Assembly: GCA_025603075.1 (NCBI GenBank)
Contig: MU626424.1
Span: 1-43,403 of the forward strand
Length of the DNA: 43,403 nt
Direction of reading: 5' to 3'
Source: Neoconidiobolus thromboides FSU 785
Taxonomy: Eukaryota > Entomophthoromycota > Entomophthoromycetes > Entomophthorales > Neoconidiobolaceae
Under the pieces are notes generated by a model that was not told where the DNA came from, searched no databases, and worked only from the letters and a program-made list of their open reading frames with translations. Shown one piece after another: positions 1 to 11,597 of the stretch. The first letter of the stretch is position 1; each line of letters opens with the position of its first letter. A program made the translations under genes and the position numbers.

Positions 1-959
1 ATCAAATCAAATTTTAATTCTCTATTTAAATCCCCATTACATAACTTAGATAATGGTACTAAAAATTAATTTTATATTATTGTTATTATATGCTATAATA
101 TAATATACTTTCAATAGGAGCCCAACATGGATTCGGTATTTTATCTTTAATCTCAGTTTTATGTACAATTACCCAGTTTAAGTCTTCTCTACTTTTTGAA
201 ATTGTTACAAAAGTTCTTGGGTAAGAAGAGCCAAAAAAAGACTTCTATAATTCATAGTTGATATAAATTGTTATACATGATTAAAGCTATAGTTACCTTT
301 TTAGGTATATTAGAAGCAGATATTATCAACCTAAATAAAATTGAACATCTATAGTAAAACTATATTAACTAACGATACTTTAAATTGAACTTTGATTCCT
401 CCAGTTCTTCAAAAAAGATTGAAATCGTGCCTTTTTTTGAATGACGACGTTCGTTATGTAAAGCTCCAATTAATCTTTGGCCTTGACTTGAGGCTAATTA
501 AACAACCTTAAATTACTTTAAAAATAGATTTGTTAATAAATACCAATTTGACTTAAAGTACAATCAAATCTACCAATATATTCTTGTTCTCTCCAATCGT
601 TTTTATCAAATTTATCTACATCAACAACAATAAATCTAAGTCTATTAGTTTTTTTTTTGAACATTGTTAAAGTCTTACCTTAATTTTTGTGGTATTTCAA
701 AAATATAATCCAATATAAAACTTTTTGAAAATTCTGGGTTTAAGTTATCTTTAATTACTTCTGTATAAGCTTTAACTCTATTATCATCGAATTGTTGTGT
801 AATTGGATCTGCCACTAATAAAAATACTTGAGGATCACTTTTTGAAAGGTAATCTAAATCAGGTAAATCCCTTTAATCGTCTTTAATTATCTATCATTTT
901 ATTATAATATTGTTTTACTGGCATTTAATTTTCAATTCAACTTGGGTATGTGCTGTCAT
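1..959 (-). CDS. Copine-like protein, C2A and most of C2B (3' end beyond window)
   Basis: Copines are Ca2+-dependent phospholipid-binding proteins with two C2 domains followed by a von Willebrand A-like domain. Seven exons can be chained on the minus strand: 959-919, 870-679, 641-544, 493-379, 330-297, 244-109 and 58 to beyond base 1, all with GT-AG introns of 37-52 bases and consistent phase. The start MTAHTQVELKIKCQDLPDLD matches the copine N-terminus, followed by YLSKSDP and AYTEVIKDNLNPEFSKSF (C2A core). The second C2 has the diagnostic copine stretch WVIVHKTEIKDKIPNPCWAP. The A domain, which would decide the assignment, lies outside the window. In C2B the usual Ca2+-binding SDPF is replaced by SSYPRTF, so C2B may bind Ca2+ poorly. 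Family recognition is firm; the exact splice sites are inferred by hand. Confidence 0.85.
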
Positions 960-1642
960 TAAAGGAGTGTAAAATTAATAATAATATTTTTTTGAATTTC
1001 CTGTGTATTCCTTTATACTAATTTTAATTAGAGTGATTCACACATAAGAACATGATGATCAAAGAATGGCGGGATAATTTAATTTAGAATTTTATACTTT
1101 TTCTAATTAGAACATATGGGGATGTTTTTTTAGTTTCATTACTTTCACCATTTTTTTAAGCGCTATTTGAGCGGAAAGGTTGTTAGTAAAGTTCTTAAAC
1201 AAAAAAAAAATATCCTCATATGCTTAATTTAAAGTGATTATATAGTAAGCCAATGTTAAATTGATTCTATTTTATTTTCATACAAAACATTTCTTAACTA
1301 TTCTGGTTCTTTCAAAATTGTAAAAAATAACTTTATAAAGATATTTATTAAATACAATTTTAATTAATATATGGCAGCAATTAAAATTTATTTCTAAACA
1401 TGATAAATTATGAAATTATAATTAGTGAAAATAATTAATAAAGTCAATAGAATAAAAGGGAGATAAAATATTTAAATATTATAAAAGAACCACATCCTTT
1501 TTCATCTTATTATTCTACTTAACTTATAATGTGTTATAAATTCGGACATTAAAGGTATAAACAAAATATTCTCATAATTAATAGATCATGCTGTTCAGCT
1601 ATTTCTTTTTAAAATCTAAAATTAAATTATTATTATTTGAGA
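960..1642. other. Intergenic spacer between convergent/co-directional minus-strand genes
   Basis: AT-rich DNA upstream of the copine start and downstream of the FHA protein stop. It contains one MITE copy (1117-1218). I see no other coding or RNA feature. Confidence 0.5.
1117..1218 (+). mobile_element. MITE copy 1 (about 100 bases, TA target site)
   Basis: Starts TGGGGATGTTTTTTT and ends with its near inverted complement ATATCCTCA; flanked by TA on both sides (1115-1116 and 1219-1220). The interior holds the family core AAGCGCTATTTGAGCGGAAA. Same orientation as copies at 18538, 21280 and 43144. Confidence 0.85.
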
Positions 1643-3137
1643 TTATAATCTTATTGGGCACGATTTAGACCTGGTAAGTTGAGTTGAATTAGTAATGCCT
1701 TTATCAAAACCTTTAAAACTGCTCCTTTGGCCAATAGTTGTCTCCATATTATTATCTATTTTACAAGTTTCTAATGATCTTACTTCCTTTTCCAAGTTCA
1801 ATGACAGTTTTTGAAATTCATCAATAGCCTCATTCTGTAATTGAATAGTTTTGCTCTGATCCTTTATTTTCTTATCATATTGTAATAAGCTTAATCGAGC
1901 TTGTCTCAACTCTTCTTGAATTGTTTTGAAATTATTTAATACCTGACTTGACTCATCTAGTAATTGTACTTCTCTTTTTGAACTCATTTCTTTTAATCGT
2001 TGATATTTTTCATCTTTTTGTAAAATTTCTTGTTGAAACTTACTTATTTCACGCTGAAATGAGTTTCTCATTGCTTCAGTATGATTTATATACATCTCTT
2101 TTATTTCATTGATCTCGTTTCTAAGCATTTTAAGCTCATCATTGTCCTTTGCTATACTTTCAATTTCTTCCTAGAAAAATTATTTAATACAAATAAATTA
2201 ATTATATTGTTATTACATGTAATCCTTTGACATTATTTGTTAATTTTAAAGAGGGGTTTATATAAAGTTTGATTTTGTCTTCACTTTTTGCATTAGGCTT
2301 CGCCACAGATGCTCCTGAATTAACATTTAACTCAGTTTCATTTTTGTCTTTAGTTTTAACTTCAGTAGATTTCTCATTACTTTTTGTTGAAACTTTTTTT
2401 GGTGACTCAATTTTTTTTGTTTCATAATCAGGCATATTTTTTTGAATGGAATTTTCATCTGTTTTTTCATCTGTTTTTTCATTGATCAAGGTAGGAATTA
2501 GTTTAACTTTGGAGGAAATCCTTTGATAAAGTACTAAATATGAGATAAATAAGTATTTTTAATTAAATAATTGTTTTACTTGAGCCATTTTCATTATAAA
2601 TATCGATTCCAAATTCGATTATATCGCCATCGAATAATAGTTTTGGTAATGATTCCTGCCCATCTCCAGATAATCTATGGCCATTTAAATAAGTCCCATT
2701 ACTAGATTTTACATCTTTAATATAAACCTAATAATACAAAAATTTAGAAAATAGGTATTTAAGTATTTAAATTCATACTTTATCACCATCAGCCCAAAAT
2801 TCTGCATGCGATCTTGATAAAACTTTAGAATCAAAATATCCGTTAGTTGGTTCTGGTGCAGTTTTTGGTGATACTTGTCTTCCAACTTTGACTTTTTCAT
2901 AAAGTTCAAATTTTTTTTCGCTTTTAAATGTATTATGCATTGGGACTAGTACCAAGGTAGGTGGTGGTTTGGAACTAGGATTAAATTGACTACCCTTTGA
3001 TCTAATTACACTTGCTTTGAATGCTTTTGTCCTCTCTAATAATTTATCATTAATTATTAACTTGATTAAAATTATCAATCAGGATTCCAAATGTAAACTA
3101 TCAACTATTTACCTTTTTTATTTTCATCTATTTCCAT
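1643..3137 (-). CDS. FHA-domain plus coiled-coil protein, SLMAP/Far10 (Vps64)-like
   Basis: Fungal Far9/Far10 (Vps64) and animal SLMAP are FHA proteins of the STRIPAK phosphatase-kinase complex. Five exons: 3137-3113 (MEIDENKK), 3035-2779, 2727-2580, 2533-2217 and 2170-1643, about 425 residues. The FHA domain covers roughly residues 35-140: KVGRQVSP (strand with the GR motif), VLSRSHAEFW (the SRxH phosphothreonine-binding motif), DVKSSNGTYLNG, then GDIIEFGIDI. This order and spacing resemble the SLMAP FHA closely. A lysine/glutamate-rich linker (about 150-250) leads to a long coiled coil (about 260-400). No C-terminal membrane anchor is visible, unlike SLMAP and Far9/Far10, so either the anchor has been lost, a further exon is missed, or this is another FHA-coiled-coil protein. 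The first exon is short and depends on a hand-called intron. Confidence 0.8.
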
Positions 3138-3520
3138 TAAAGCAATATAATATTTTTAGTTTTTATAAAAAAGGTTCAAAGTTAACTCTTTTGCGTTAAT
3201 ACTTCATATATTATGCACAAACAACAATTTGCAAAGATGACGAATGAGATTAATTTTTAACTGTAAAGATAAGTTACTATCAAATGCCAAGATTTTTTAA
3301 TAAAAGATAGTATTGATAATATTATAACAATAATAATAAATTAAATTTTAAGCAAAGTATAATACTATTATAATCAACTAAAAATAATTATAATGTATTT
3401 AAAAAATTAAAATGTTCAAATTTTATAAGCTTCTTTTAATTATAAATTTAAAAGCACTAACATAATAAATCTCTACTTTGATTTAAATCAGAAAGAAATC
3501 AATTTAAAAACATAAATACC
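3138..3520. other. Spacer, nothing recognised
   Basis: AT-rich spacer between the FHA protein start and the thiolase stop. It should carry the promoter of the former and the 3' end of the latter, but no specific motif stands out. Confidence 0.4.
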
Positions 3521-4726
3521 TTAATGCTCAGGATGCTTCAATATAACAGCTATACCTTGTCCACCACCTATACAAGCTGAACCTAAAGCATATTTTAAAT
3601 TTTTTTGTTGAATTTGATGAGCTAAGTGGCCTAAAATACGAGCACCAGAAGCAGCTAATGGATGTCCAAGAGCAATGGCACCACCATTTGGATTTGTGAT
3701 ATACATATCAAGTCCGAGCTCTTTTTGTACAGCTAAAAACTGCGCAGCAAAAGCTTCATTAACTTCAATATGCTCCATTTGCTCTAATTTCAAATTTGCC
3801 AACTCAAGAGCACTACGAATGGCTGGAACTGGACCGATTCCCATAATTGATGGCTCAACACCTACTGCTTTATAGCTAACTATTTCTGCTAAAGGTTTTA
3901 AATTATATTTCTTAACTGCCTCTTCTCCAGCAACAATGATCGAAGCAGCGCCATCAGCAATACCAGAGGCAGTACCAGGGGTTACTAAACCATGCTCCTT
4001 AATAAAGGTGGATGGTAACTTCTTTAAACCTTCAATTGTAGTTTGAGGTCTAGGATGTTCATCTACTTTCATGGTTTCTACACTTTTTTTTACTTTCACT
4101 TCTACTGGTGAAATTTCATGACTAAATATTCCTGATTCATGTGCACTAGCATAACGTTGTTGTGATAATAATCCAAATTCATCACAATCATTACGAGTTA
4201 TTCCATATTGCTTACCAAGATTTTCTGCAGTAATTCCCATAGGAACAACGTTTGGATAACGATCTGTTAATGAGGCCATTAAACTATCTTCTAATTTCAA
4301 ATCAACTCCAAGTCTTGCACCTTCGCGACCACCTCTTAAAATGTGAGGGGCTTGAGACATTGACTCTGAGCCACCTGTTAATACGATTTCACTTTCTCCT
4401 AATCTGATTTCATGGACAGCGTTTATAACTGATTGAAAACCTGATCCACATAATCTATTAATGGTTAAAGCTGGGACTTCAATAGGTAAACCACAACGGT
4501 GACCAACATGACGTGCAAGGTAGGCAGCATCACTAGAGGTTTGACAAACATTACCATAGATAACTGAATCAATTGGTGTACCTTCTGGTATATCCTTAAG
4601 AGCAGCCTTTGATGCTAAGCCACCTAATTCATTAGCAGTAAATCCTTTAAGCTTACCATTAAATGCACCAAATGGTGTTCTTTTAGCAGCGACGATATAA
4701 ACTTTTGATACAGATCTTGAACTCAT
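3521..4726 (-). CDS. 3-ketoacyl-CoA thiolase, ACAA2-type acetyl-CoA acyltransferase
   Basis: Catalyses thiolytic cleavage of 3-ketoacyl-CoA to acetyl-CoA and a shortened acyl-CoA, the last step of beta-oxidation; it may also condense two acetyl-CoA. Intronless, 401 residues, the normal family length. Nucleophile Cys93 sits in NRLCGSGFQS; NEAFAAQ is present; His355 lies in GHPLAASG and the second catalytic Cys385 in SACIGGGQG. Overall it reads much more like animal mitochondrial ACAA2 (VDEHPRPQTT, IMGIGPVPAI, SDAAYLARHVG) than like cytosolic Erg10. ACAA2 uses a non-cleaved N-terminus as mitochondrial signal, and this protein likewise starts directly at the fold with no presequence and no C-terminal peroxisomal SKL. 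Location in mitochondria is therefore inferred. The loop after His355 reads PLAASG where PLGxSG is usual. Confidence 0.95.
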   Translation of the reverse strand: MSSRSVSKVYIVAAKRTPFGAFNGKLKGFTANELGGLASKAALKDIPEGTPIDSVIYGNVCQTSSDAAYLARHVGHRCGLPIEVPALTINRLCGSGFQSVINAVHEIRLGESEIVLTGGSESMSQAPHILRGGREGARLGVDLKLEDSLMASLTDRYPNVVPMGITAENLGKQYGITRNDCDEFGLLSQQRYASAHESGIFSHEISPVEVKVKKSVETMKVDEHPRPQTTIEGLKKLPSTFIKEHGLVTPGTASGIADGAASIIVAGEEAVKKYNLKPLAEIVSYKAVGVEPSIMGIGPVPAIRSALELANLKLEQMEHIEVNEAFAAQFLAVQKELGLDMYITNPNGGAIALGHPLAASGARILGHLAHQIQQKNLKYALGSACIGGGQGIAVILKHPEH

Positions 4727-5082
4727 AATTAAAATGTTAACAAAAGTTTCTAAACAATTTATTTAAATAACACACATTAGGTTATTTTATCACATGGAGT
4801 ATATGAAGTTTATTACCATCCAATAAATTATATGAGCTTATCTATAAAGTTGTTAATTTTAAATGAGTAAAAGTCAAATCAAGTATTGACCATAATTTTA
4901 TAAAAAATAAAACACAAAGTGTATATTGATATAGTTTATATAAATATTTGCATGGGTTTATTTTATAACAATTGATATTTTTAAATAATATCTTAAATTG
5001 TTTTTATTGGTGGTTGAATTTTAAGTGAACTTGGGAATTAATTTTATTTTTTAACTTTTAATATTTTATATTTTTAATAAAA
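4727..5082. promoter_or_regulatory. Shared divergent promoter region, thiolase (-) and FCF1 (+)
   Basis: 356-base AT-rich gap between two divergent start codons. Both promoters must lie here. I see no distinctive motif beyond AT runs. Confidence 0.4.
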
Positions 5083-5870
5083 ATGGTAATAAATGATAGA
5101 TTTTATTTAATACTTCATATTAACATAATTTAAATAGGGTAAAGCTAAAAAGACGCGTAAGTTTGCTGAAGTCAAAAGGATGATCAATCCTAAAGATGTA
5201 AGGATGTAAGCATATTTTTCAATTTAATTTAAATAATCTAAAGCAAATATAGTAAAGCAAATCAGAATAAAGTAAATGAAAAAAATGAAAAGGATAAAAA
5301 GAAAGATGTTCACCACGTAGCTCAAGTACAATCTTCTCTCTTTTTCCGTTATAATACAGCTCTTGGTCCACCATACCATGTACTTGTTGATACCAATTTT
5401 ATTAATTTCTCAATTCAAAATAAACTCGAATTGGTCAAGACGATGATGGATTGTTTATATGCAAAAAGTAACCTCAACTTATCTGTACTTATATTTTATA
5501 GCTTATATTGAATAGGTATACCTTGTATCACAGATTGTGTAATGGCTGAATTAGAAAAGTTAGGACCTAAGTTTCGTCTAGCTTTAAAGTAATAATTTTA
5601 AAAACATCTTTTTAATTTATTTTAATCTTTTTATAAAGAGTTGCTAAAGATCCTCGTTTTGAACGTTTACCCTGTAGTCATAAGGGCACGTATGCTGATG
5701 ACTGTATTGTCCAACGTGTAATGCAACATCCAATTTATATTGTAGCTACTTGTGATAGAGATTTAAAGCGTAGAATAAGAAAAGTACCAGGTATACCTAT
5801 AATGTACATTGCAAGACATCAATATACTATAGAAAGATTACCTGAGGCTTATGGAGCACCTAAAGTATAA
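5083..5870 (+). CDS. FCF1: rRNA-processing PIN-domain nuclease Fcf1/Utp24
   Basis: Fcf1 (Utp24) is the small-subunit processome endonuclease that cuts pre-18S rRNA at sites A1/A2 in the nucleolus. Five exons, 5083-5085, 5138-5205, 5253-5467, 5516-5588 and 5639-5870, encode 196 residues (human 198). The N-terminus [17 protein letters not shown] is the family signature; [11 protein letters not shown] around Asp70 is the first acidic PIN motif, [14 protein letters not shown] the second, GTYADDCIV (Asp140/141) the third, and [14 protein letters not shown] closes the site. The end YGAPKV is typical. Exon 1 consists only of the ATG: a 52-base intron with GT at 5086 and AG at 5136-5137 separates it from GGTAAAGCT. 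All junctions keep phase. Divergent from the thiolase gene. Confidence 0.95.
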
Positions 5871-7476
5871 TTTGAAAACAAGCTTATAGAATATATATTA
5901 TAATAAAAACCCGATAGCAATAATTTATCTAAGTCTTTTTTTCAGGAATAATAAAACTTTAGATTTAGGTAACATTCAAATTCTATAATTATTTATAAGG
6001 AATATTATATCATTTTATAGCCATATAATTTATTGTAAAAATGATGGTATTAGATGAAATTAAGGTTAACTTTGTTCTTAACATTAATGGTCTTTTCCTT
6101 ATCTTTTATTATAAAAATTATTAAATAAAGCGGAAAATGCCTTTTAGCAATATTCTCATGTAAAAATACTGTGATCTTGATTTATGTCAACGCAATTAAT
6201 CATGTACTATATTATATAATCAAAATCCTCAAGGTTAAAATAAGTTGAGAACCATGATCCCTGCAACTTCCCGTAGCTTTAAATTAAACTAAAAGTGTTT
6301 CTAGACTTTTAAATAAGAGTTTTGAACATAGTTAAATGTAATTATTTTACATGATATTTTAAGTAAGTATAATGGTTTTTATGGTTTATAATTTAAATTG
6401 TTTTCGTATTTTTATTAATAAACTTTATATTTCATTCAGAAGTAAAAGCATTAAAGTAATGAATTATATATTCACTAATAAATATTGGTTAAAGTTATTA
6501 AGGAATATAAAATGATATTAGGATGGTTTTTTTGATTTCAAATATTTATCCAGTTTCTATGCAACATAAAAGTATTTGTTAAATACTAAAACGACTAAAA
6601 CGACTAAAACTTCTAGAGTAACAGTATATTAATTAATACCAGCTTTTAAAAATTACTATAAGTAGGAATGTTTTTACCAATAATATATTTATTTTTGTTT
6701 AACTTTGCATAATGAAAGATTTTCAGATTTACAAAATTAGACTTTATTTTGTCAATAATGTTGTTACCTTATTATAAGCAAAATACCTTTTTATGAATCC
6801 TTAATTGTGCTTATTATTCTACACATACAAGATAAGCATATAACTATCTGCAATTTTATACAGAATTCTTATCAAGTTCATGATAAGTGTAAGGTGTAGT
6901 TATTTTCAAGAATGAAAACAATGTTAAAAATAAATAATAAGTTGTACTAGCGAGTGCTCAATTACCTAAAATATTTTAAAGATTAGTTGGTTTTATTATA
7001 AATGCAGGGTTATTAAGTTTCAAAGTTACCAAGGTTAATGGGAATCTAAATTTAAAAATAAAAAGGCTGAGCATCTAAATTAAATACTTAAAAATAAATC
7101 TTAATTTTTGATATATTACGGTTAACAAGCTGTTGTATAAATAAGCTAGTCCTTATCAGCTATTAAAAATATTTTAATTAAGTCTTATGTTCTATAGAAC
7201 ATGATCTATTAATATTATTCTTATGTCAAAGTATGTATAATCTGAGTTAATTGAGATAAAAATCTTAAATTAAAGAAGAGGTTCTAAATTAAAAACAATT
7301 ATTAGCTATTGAGTAATAAAACAAAATTCATGCAATGTGCTAATAGTTCTAGTACCATTTTATATGATTTAGTTTTCATTCCTTAAACCTTTTTTAGTTT
7401 TAAAAAAATATATAAACATATGTATATCACATTAAATCAATTTTATTTTTAGTCTAAAATATAATAAAATATTAAA
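5871..7476. other. 1.6-kb AT-rich spacer
   Basis: I checked both strands for family-like exons and found none. It carries a small triplicated 9-mer at 6585. The part just before 7477 must hold the promoter of receptor 1. Confidence 0.4.
6585..6610. repeat. Short tandem repeat, 9-mer x 3
   Basis: ACTAAAACG occurs three times head-to-tail, the last copy lacking its final base. Confidence 0.8.
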
Positions 7477-8905
7477 ATGGATGTCCAAACAGCATTAAAT
7501 GTTTCTCTAAATGTGATATCTTCAGTCGCTAGTATAATAGTAATTGCAGTGATAGTATTTATAAGTATCTATGATCGTCGTTTAATGGATCGTGTCTCTT
7601 TAAGATTTACTTTAGCCATCTCAATTGTTGATTTATTGAAAGCAATACTAATTTTAATATATATATTTATTGACGCCCCTGGAGCCGCATGTGTGGCAGT
7701 GGCCTATTTAATACCTGGGTTTACATTATTATATATGTTTTTAACAATATGTATAGCCTTAAATTTACAACTTACATTTGTCAATGGCTTAAGATTTAAT
7801 AGTAAATGGGAAAGGTGGTATTGGGCTATATCGATAATTGGTGCATTTGGTATAATGGCAGTGCCATTAGCCACAAATCAATTAGGTTTTGATGAAGATT
7901 CTCAATTTTGTTATTACAAAAACTCCAACTCAACTACTGGACAAATATTCCAATGGGCCACATACCATAGCTGGATATTAGTTGGGTGCTTTTATTGTAC
8001 ACTGGTTGTTATTTTAACCATTTTTCATTTAAACCGTAAAGTCACAATCATAAATCGTATATGTGAACCAGAATATTATACAGATGAAAAAGGAAAAAGG
8101 GTCAATATTAATGATAAAGTACAAAGAAATTTAAAAAGATTAATAAGAAGAATGTAATATTAAATTGAACTTTTGTTTACAATATACTAATGAAATATAT
8201 AGTTCATTATACTGCCTTATTCCTATTGTAACTCAAATTGGATTTGTTGCTTCTCAAATTGACGCTTATTACAATCCATCCAATCCAAATGTAGCTTTAG
8301 CATGGTGGTCTTTTGTTGGAACTGGTAATTTAGAATGACAGCACAAAATAGATTAAATTTTAATTACTATTAATTTAGATTTGCCAGGACTATTAAATCT
8401 TTTTGCGTTTTTATTAGATCCTTCCTTGTACGCTGCTATAAAATCAATAAGGAATATACGTACAACACAAGCAAGCATGACATTACATGAGGAAAATACA
8501 GCCTTTGAGTTAAATACACCTAAGCGTTCATCTTCTTTGAACGTTAGGAATGATCTGCCTGCTCCCCCTGTTCCAGAAAAAGATGACCATACCAGCCATA
8601 ATAATAGAGAAAATCAGGAAGCTAGAGTAACATTGCATACTATTCCGGAAATTGATATTAGTTTGGGAGAAATAAGCTGTGAGCCAACATTTGATAATAG
8701 CTTTCAATCCACAGTTTTTCCTATAACACCTAATACAGTCACTTCATCTACTCCTCTTTCAGATGACAGGTGGTTACACGCACCTAATGGTCGCCCCAGT
8801 ATTTCTAGTGGAGAAGATGTAGACATGGTAGAAAGTGCAGAATCTGATATCTTCCATGAAGCTGATTCGGTAATTACATTAGATCACTTCCTTAGAGGAC
8901 TTTAA
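7477..8905 (+). CDS. Seven-transmembrane G-protein-coupled receptor-like protein 1
   Basis: Predicted plasma-membrane receptor, 441 residues from exons 7477-8153, 8203-8324 and 8379-8905. Hydrophobic segments fit TM1 at about 11-31, TM2 42-64, TM3 73-100, TM4 113-133, TM5 162-184, TM6 about 227-247 and TM7 about 260-280. Cys72 at the top of TM3 and Cys145 in extracellular loop 2 are placed for the conserved disulfide. TM7 carries LDPSLYAAI, an NPxxY-like motif. The intracellular loop 1 stretch DRRLMDRVSLRF recalls the Dicty-CAR/Git3/secretin-like fungal receptors; the exact family cannot be settled by eye. The cytoplasmic tail is about 160 residues, serine-rich, with the proline cluster PAPPVPEK. 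A paralogue lies at 24761-26000 with two introns at identical positions. Ligand unknown. Confidence 0.85.
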
Positions 8906-9471
8906 ATACATAATGCATTTGCTTTATATTTCTGTTAAAGTTAAATAAAAAATACTAACAATTTTTAAAATAAACTGATTTTATATTTAATGCAAATTTA
9001 AATGTAAGTGAAAGTGAGAGCATTAAATTAAATAGCTTAAAAAACTTAGAGTTGTTAATTTGAAAATAAAATTCGTATATGTATTTTTATTTTGTACATT
9101 AAATTAATAATAGTATTACTTTTTATAGGCATATTAATGACATTGATTTAAAAGACTAAATAGATGTTACAATTTAAAGTTTTTCAAAAGTAATCACACT
9201 TTAAAAATTTCATAGTGGTAAAGTTATGCTTAATTGAAATTCTTCAAATGTATTAACAAACAAGATTATCTGGTAGTAGTATAGTAATTTTAAGTTGATA
9301 ATAAATAAGAATAGTTTGCATTAAAAGTGCTTGTTTAAAATTATGATTTTACAAAAAAAAAGAAATTTATTTTTTATTTTTTATTAATATAATTTCATAT
9401 CAATATGAGGTAATAAAAATCAGAGTTGAATTATTAAATAGGAATTGATATTGGTATATAAATATCAGGGT
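8906..9471. other. Convergent 3' spacer, nothing recognised
   Basis: AT-rich DNA between the stop codons of receptor 1 (+) and the secreted protein (-). A poly-T/A-rich stretch around 9350-9390 could serve polyadenylation of both. No gene seen. Confidence 0.35.
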
Positions 9472-10290
9472 TTAAGTATTAATCTAAAATACAATTGTAG
9501 TTAATAAGCTAAAGTATTTAATATTAAACTTACGCTTTCAACAAATTTACATTTGTTAACATAACACTTGGTTCCTTCGGCTTGAGTAATGGTTTGACTA
9601 ATGCAAACATTAATTTAAATTTATTAAATCTGAAAAACTCACCATTGATCATTCAATTTGTTAGCTACACAAATATCATTTAACTTTAAAATTGATTTAC
9701 TTTCAGTGCTATCGGAAAATGTTAATGAATTAAATAATATTCCATTGCTAGAGTTCACTCGATAAGTATATGTACTTTGATTTGTTGGATCTACTTTTAT
9801 ATTTAATGAATTTACAGTTTCAGTCAAATTGAGATCAAAAGACACACTAAATACATAAAGATTAGTACTATATATATTAGTTATATTAAATTACGTTAAG
9901 CCAAATCCATCACACTTAATATTGGCAATTGAGAAATGGCCCATAGTAGGAAGGATAGGTGCAAAAGTCTGTGGACAAGGTACTCCTTTTGGGCAATAGA
10001 AATTTTTATATAGATAATAGTTTCCACTCCCGTCAAATTGTAAGGCGCTAAAATAATTAGATAATACTACCTTAGAGTTCTATTACTTTTATAAGTATAA
10101 TTCAAGAACTAAAAATTATTTGAATTACTTTGTTATCTTCTTTATAAATCCCGATTAAATTTTTACTAATACTATCTGAAGTTGGGCAAGATGGCTTTAA
10201 TAAGGTACTTGAATCATAAAGATGGTTGCTAATCGAACTTGCAATTATAATATTGAACAAAAATAATGCCAAAGTGGTAAATTGAATCAT
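9472..10290 (-). CDS. Secreted protein of unknown function, 205 residues
   Basis: Five exons: 10290-10129, 10070-9895, 9846-9643, 9597-9534 and a last mini-exon 9483-9472 (or an alternative acceptor that adds a few other residues). The first 21 residues are a clear signal peptide (MIQFTTLALFLFNIIIASSI), so the product should enter the secretory pathway. The mature part has cysteines in YCPKGVPCPQT, IKCDGFG, DICVAN, a Cys at the exon 3/4 junction and KCYVNKCKF, plus NxS/T sequons such as NQST and NSSN. I recognise no family. Phase is kept through exon 4, which argues for a real gene; the last junction is uncertain. It is the first of several secreted-protein genes between 9.5 and 21 kb. Confidence 0.65.
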
Positions 10291-11597
10291 TTTAAATATA
10301 ACAAAAATCTTTCTTATAGATTTTGAGTGTATTATATACTTTTGAATAGTTGATTGCTTATGCTAATTTGCTTATCCTAAAAAACTTAAGCTATAAGCTT
10401 TAAATAATTCGATTCTACTTTGAAATTCAACAATTGCACATCTTTTTTAATTTATAGATTTTTGTTATGAGAAAATATTTTAAGACCAAATTCATGCTTT
10501 GCTTTAACAACCCATATTCTGTACTTGAATCAGAAAATGATCACCCTAAATAAATGGTGTGTAATTTTTAATCTAGACAAAATTTTAAATTGATTAAAAC
10601 TTAGTTAATTTAAACTTAATCAATAAATAGAATAAAAATATTAAGTATTGACAATATATAATGATTATTAAAAATATTTAGCATACTAATAACTTCATCT
10701 ATATATTATTATTAGGCTTATTGTATTAATATATTACTAAACACTTTAGATCTTCAACTGATTGACTTTTAAAGTTTATCCTTAAAGTTCAGCTAGGGAT
10801 ATAATTTTGAAAAATTATTATTTTCAAAACTACCTTGAAACTTTATAATCAACAGGTGGGGTTGGTGTTTAAAAATAATGTCTGTGTTTTTTTAGCTCTT
10901 TCTAATCATGATGATAAAAGAACAAATAAATAAAAGGATAAAAATGTTAGTGTGAAAATCTTACCACAAAGTTAGGAATTCACTTATATTTTTAACTTTG
11001 AACATTTAAAAATATTAAAAGGATTTAAATTGTATGAATGTAATGAGTATAAAAGTACTTGTAAGTTCAAAAATAGATAGACATGTTAATAAATAAGTTA
11101 TCATTCTTTTTCAAAATACTTACTAAGCCAAAAGTGTAATAATAACTCTAGTTAAGTAGAAAAGAAAGGAAAAGGTGCAAAGTTAACAACTATAACAAGG
11201 ACTCTTATGTAAAATTCTAAGGGTTATTGGAAACAAATTTGAGGGCCAGAAAAAGGTCAGGAATAGGTCTTTGAGTTATCTAAAAGTGACAAGGTTTCTT
11301 TTATAAGGAAGCTTAAATTAAGAGTTGAATTATATTCAAACTATTAATTGTAATATTAAGAATGCCCTAAAAAAGTTAAGATAGTGTAAAATTTATCGAG
11401 TTTATATGTATCATTTTTAAATAAATTTAAATACTGAGTAATGTTTAATAGACAAATTGATAGAAAATTCATGAATTGTATGTTTTTATTATAAAACCTT
11501 TGATTTTATAGTCATTGATTTGGTATTATTATTGTGGCTATTGTAAATAAAAATGAAAATTATATAGTATAAACTTTAAATAGGTTAATGAACCTAC
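10291..11597. other. 1.3-kb AT-rich spacer
   Basis: No gene or RNA recognised. A 28-codon ORF at about 10466 has no family features and is not called. Confidence 0.35.

Noticed and set aside
9639-9845. Separate small gene inside the secreted protein region
   Set aside because: It is exon 3 of the five-exon gene 9472-10290, joined in phase on both sides.
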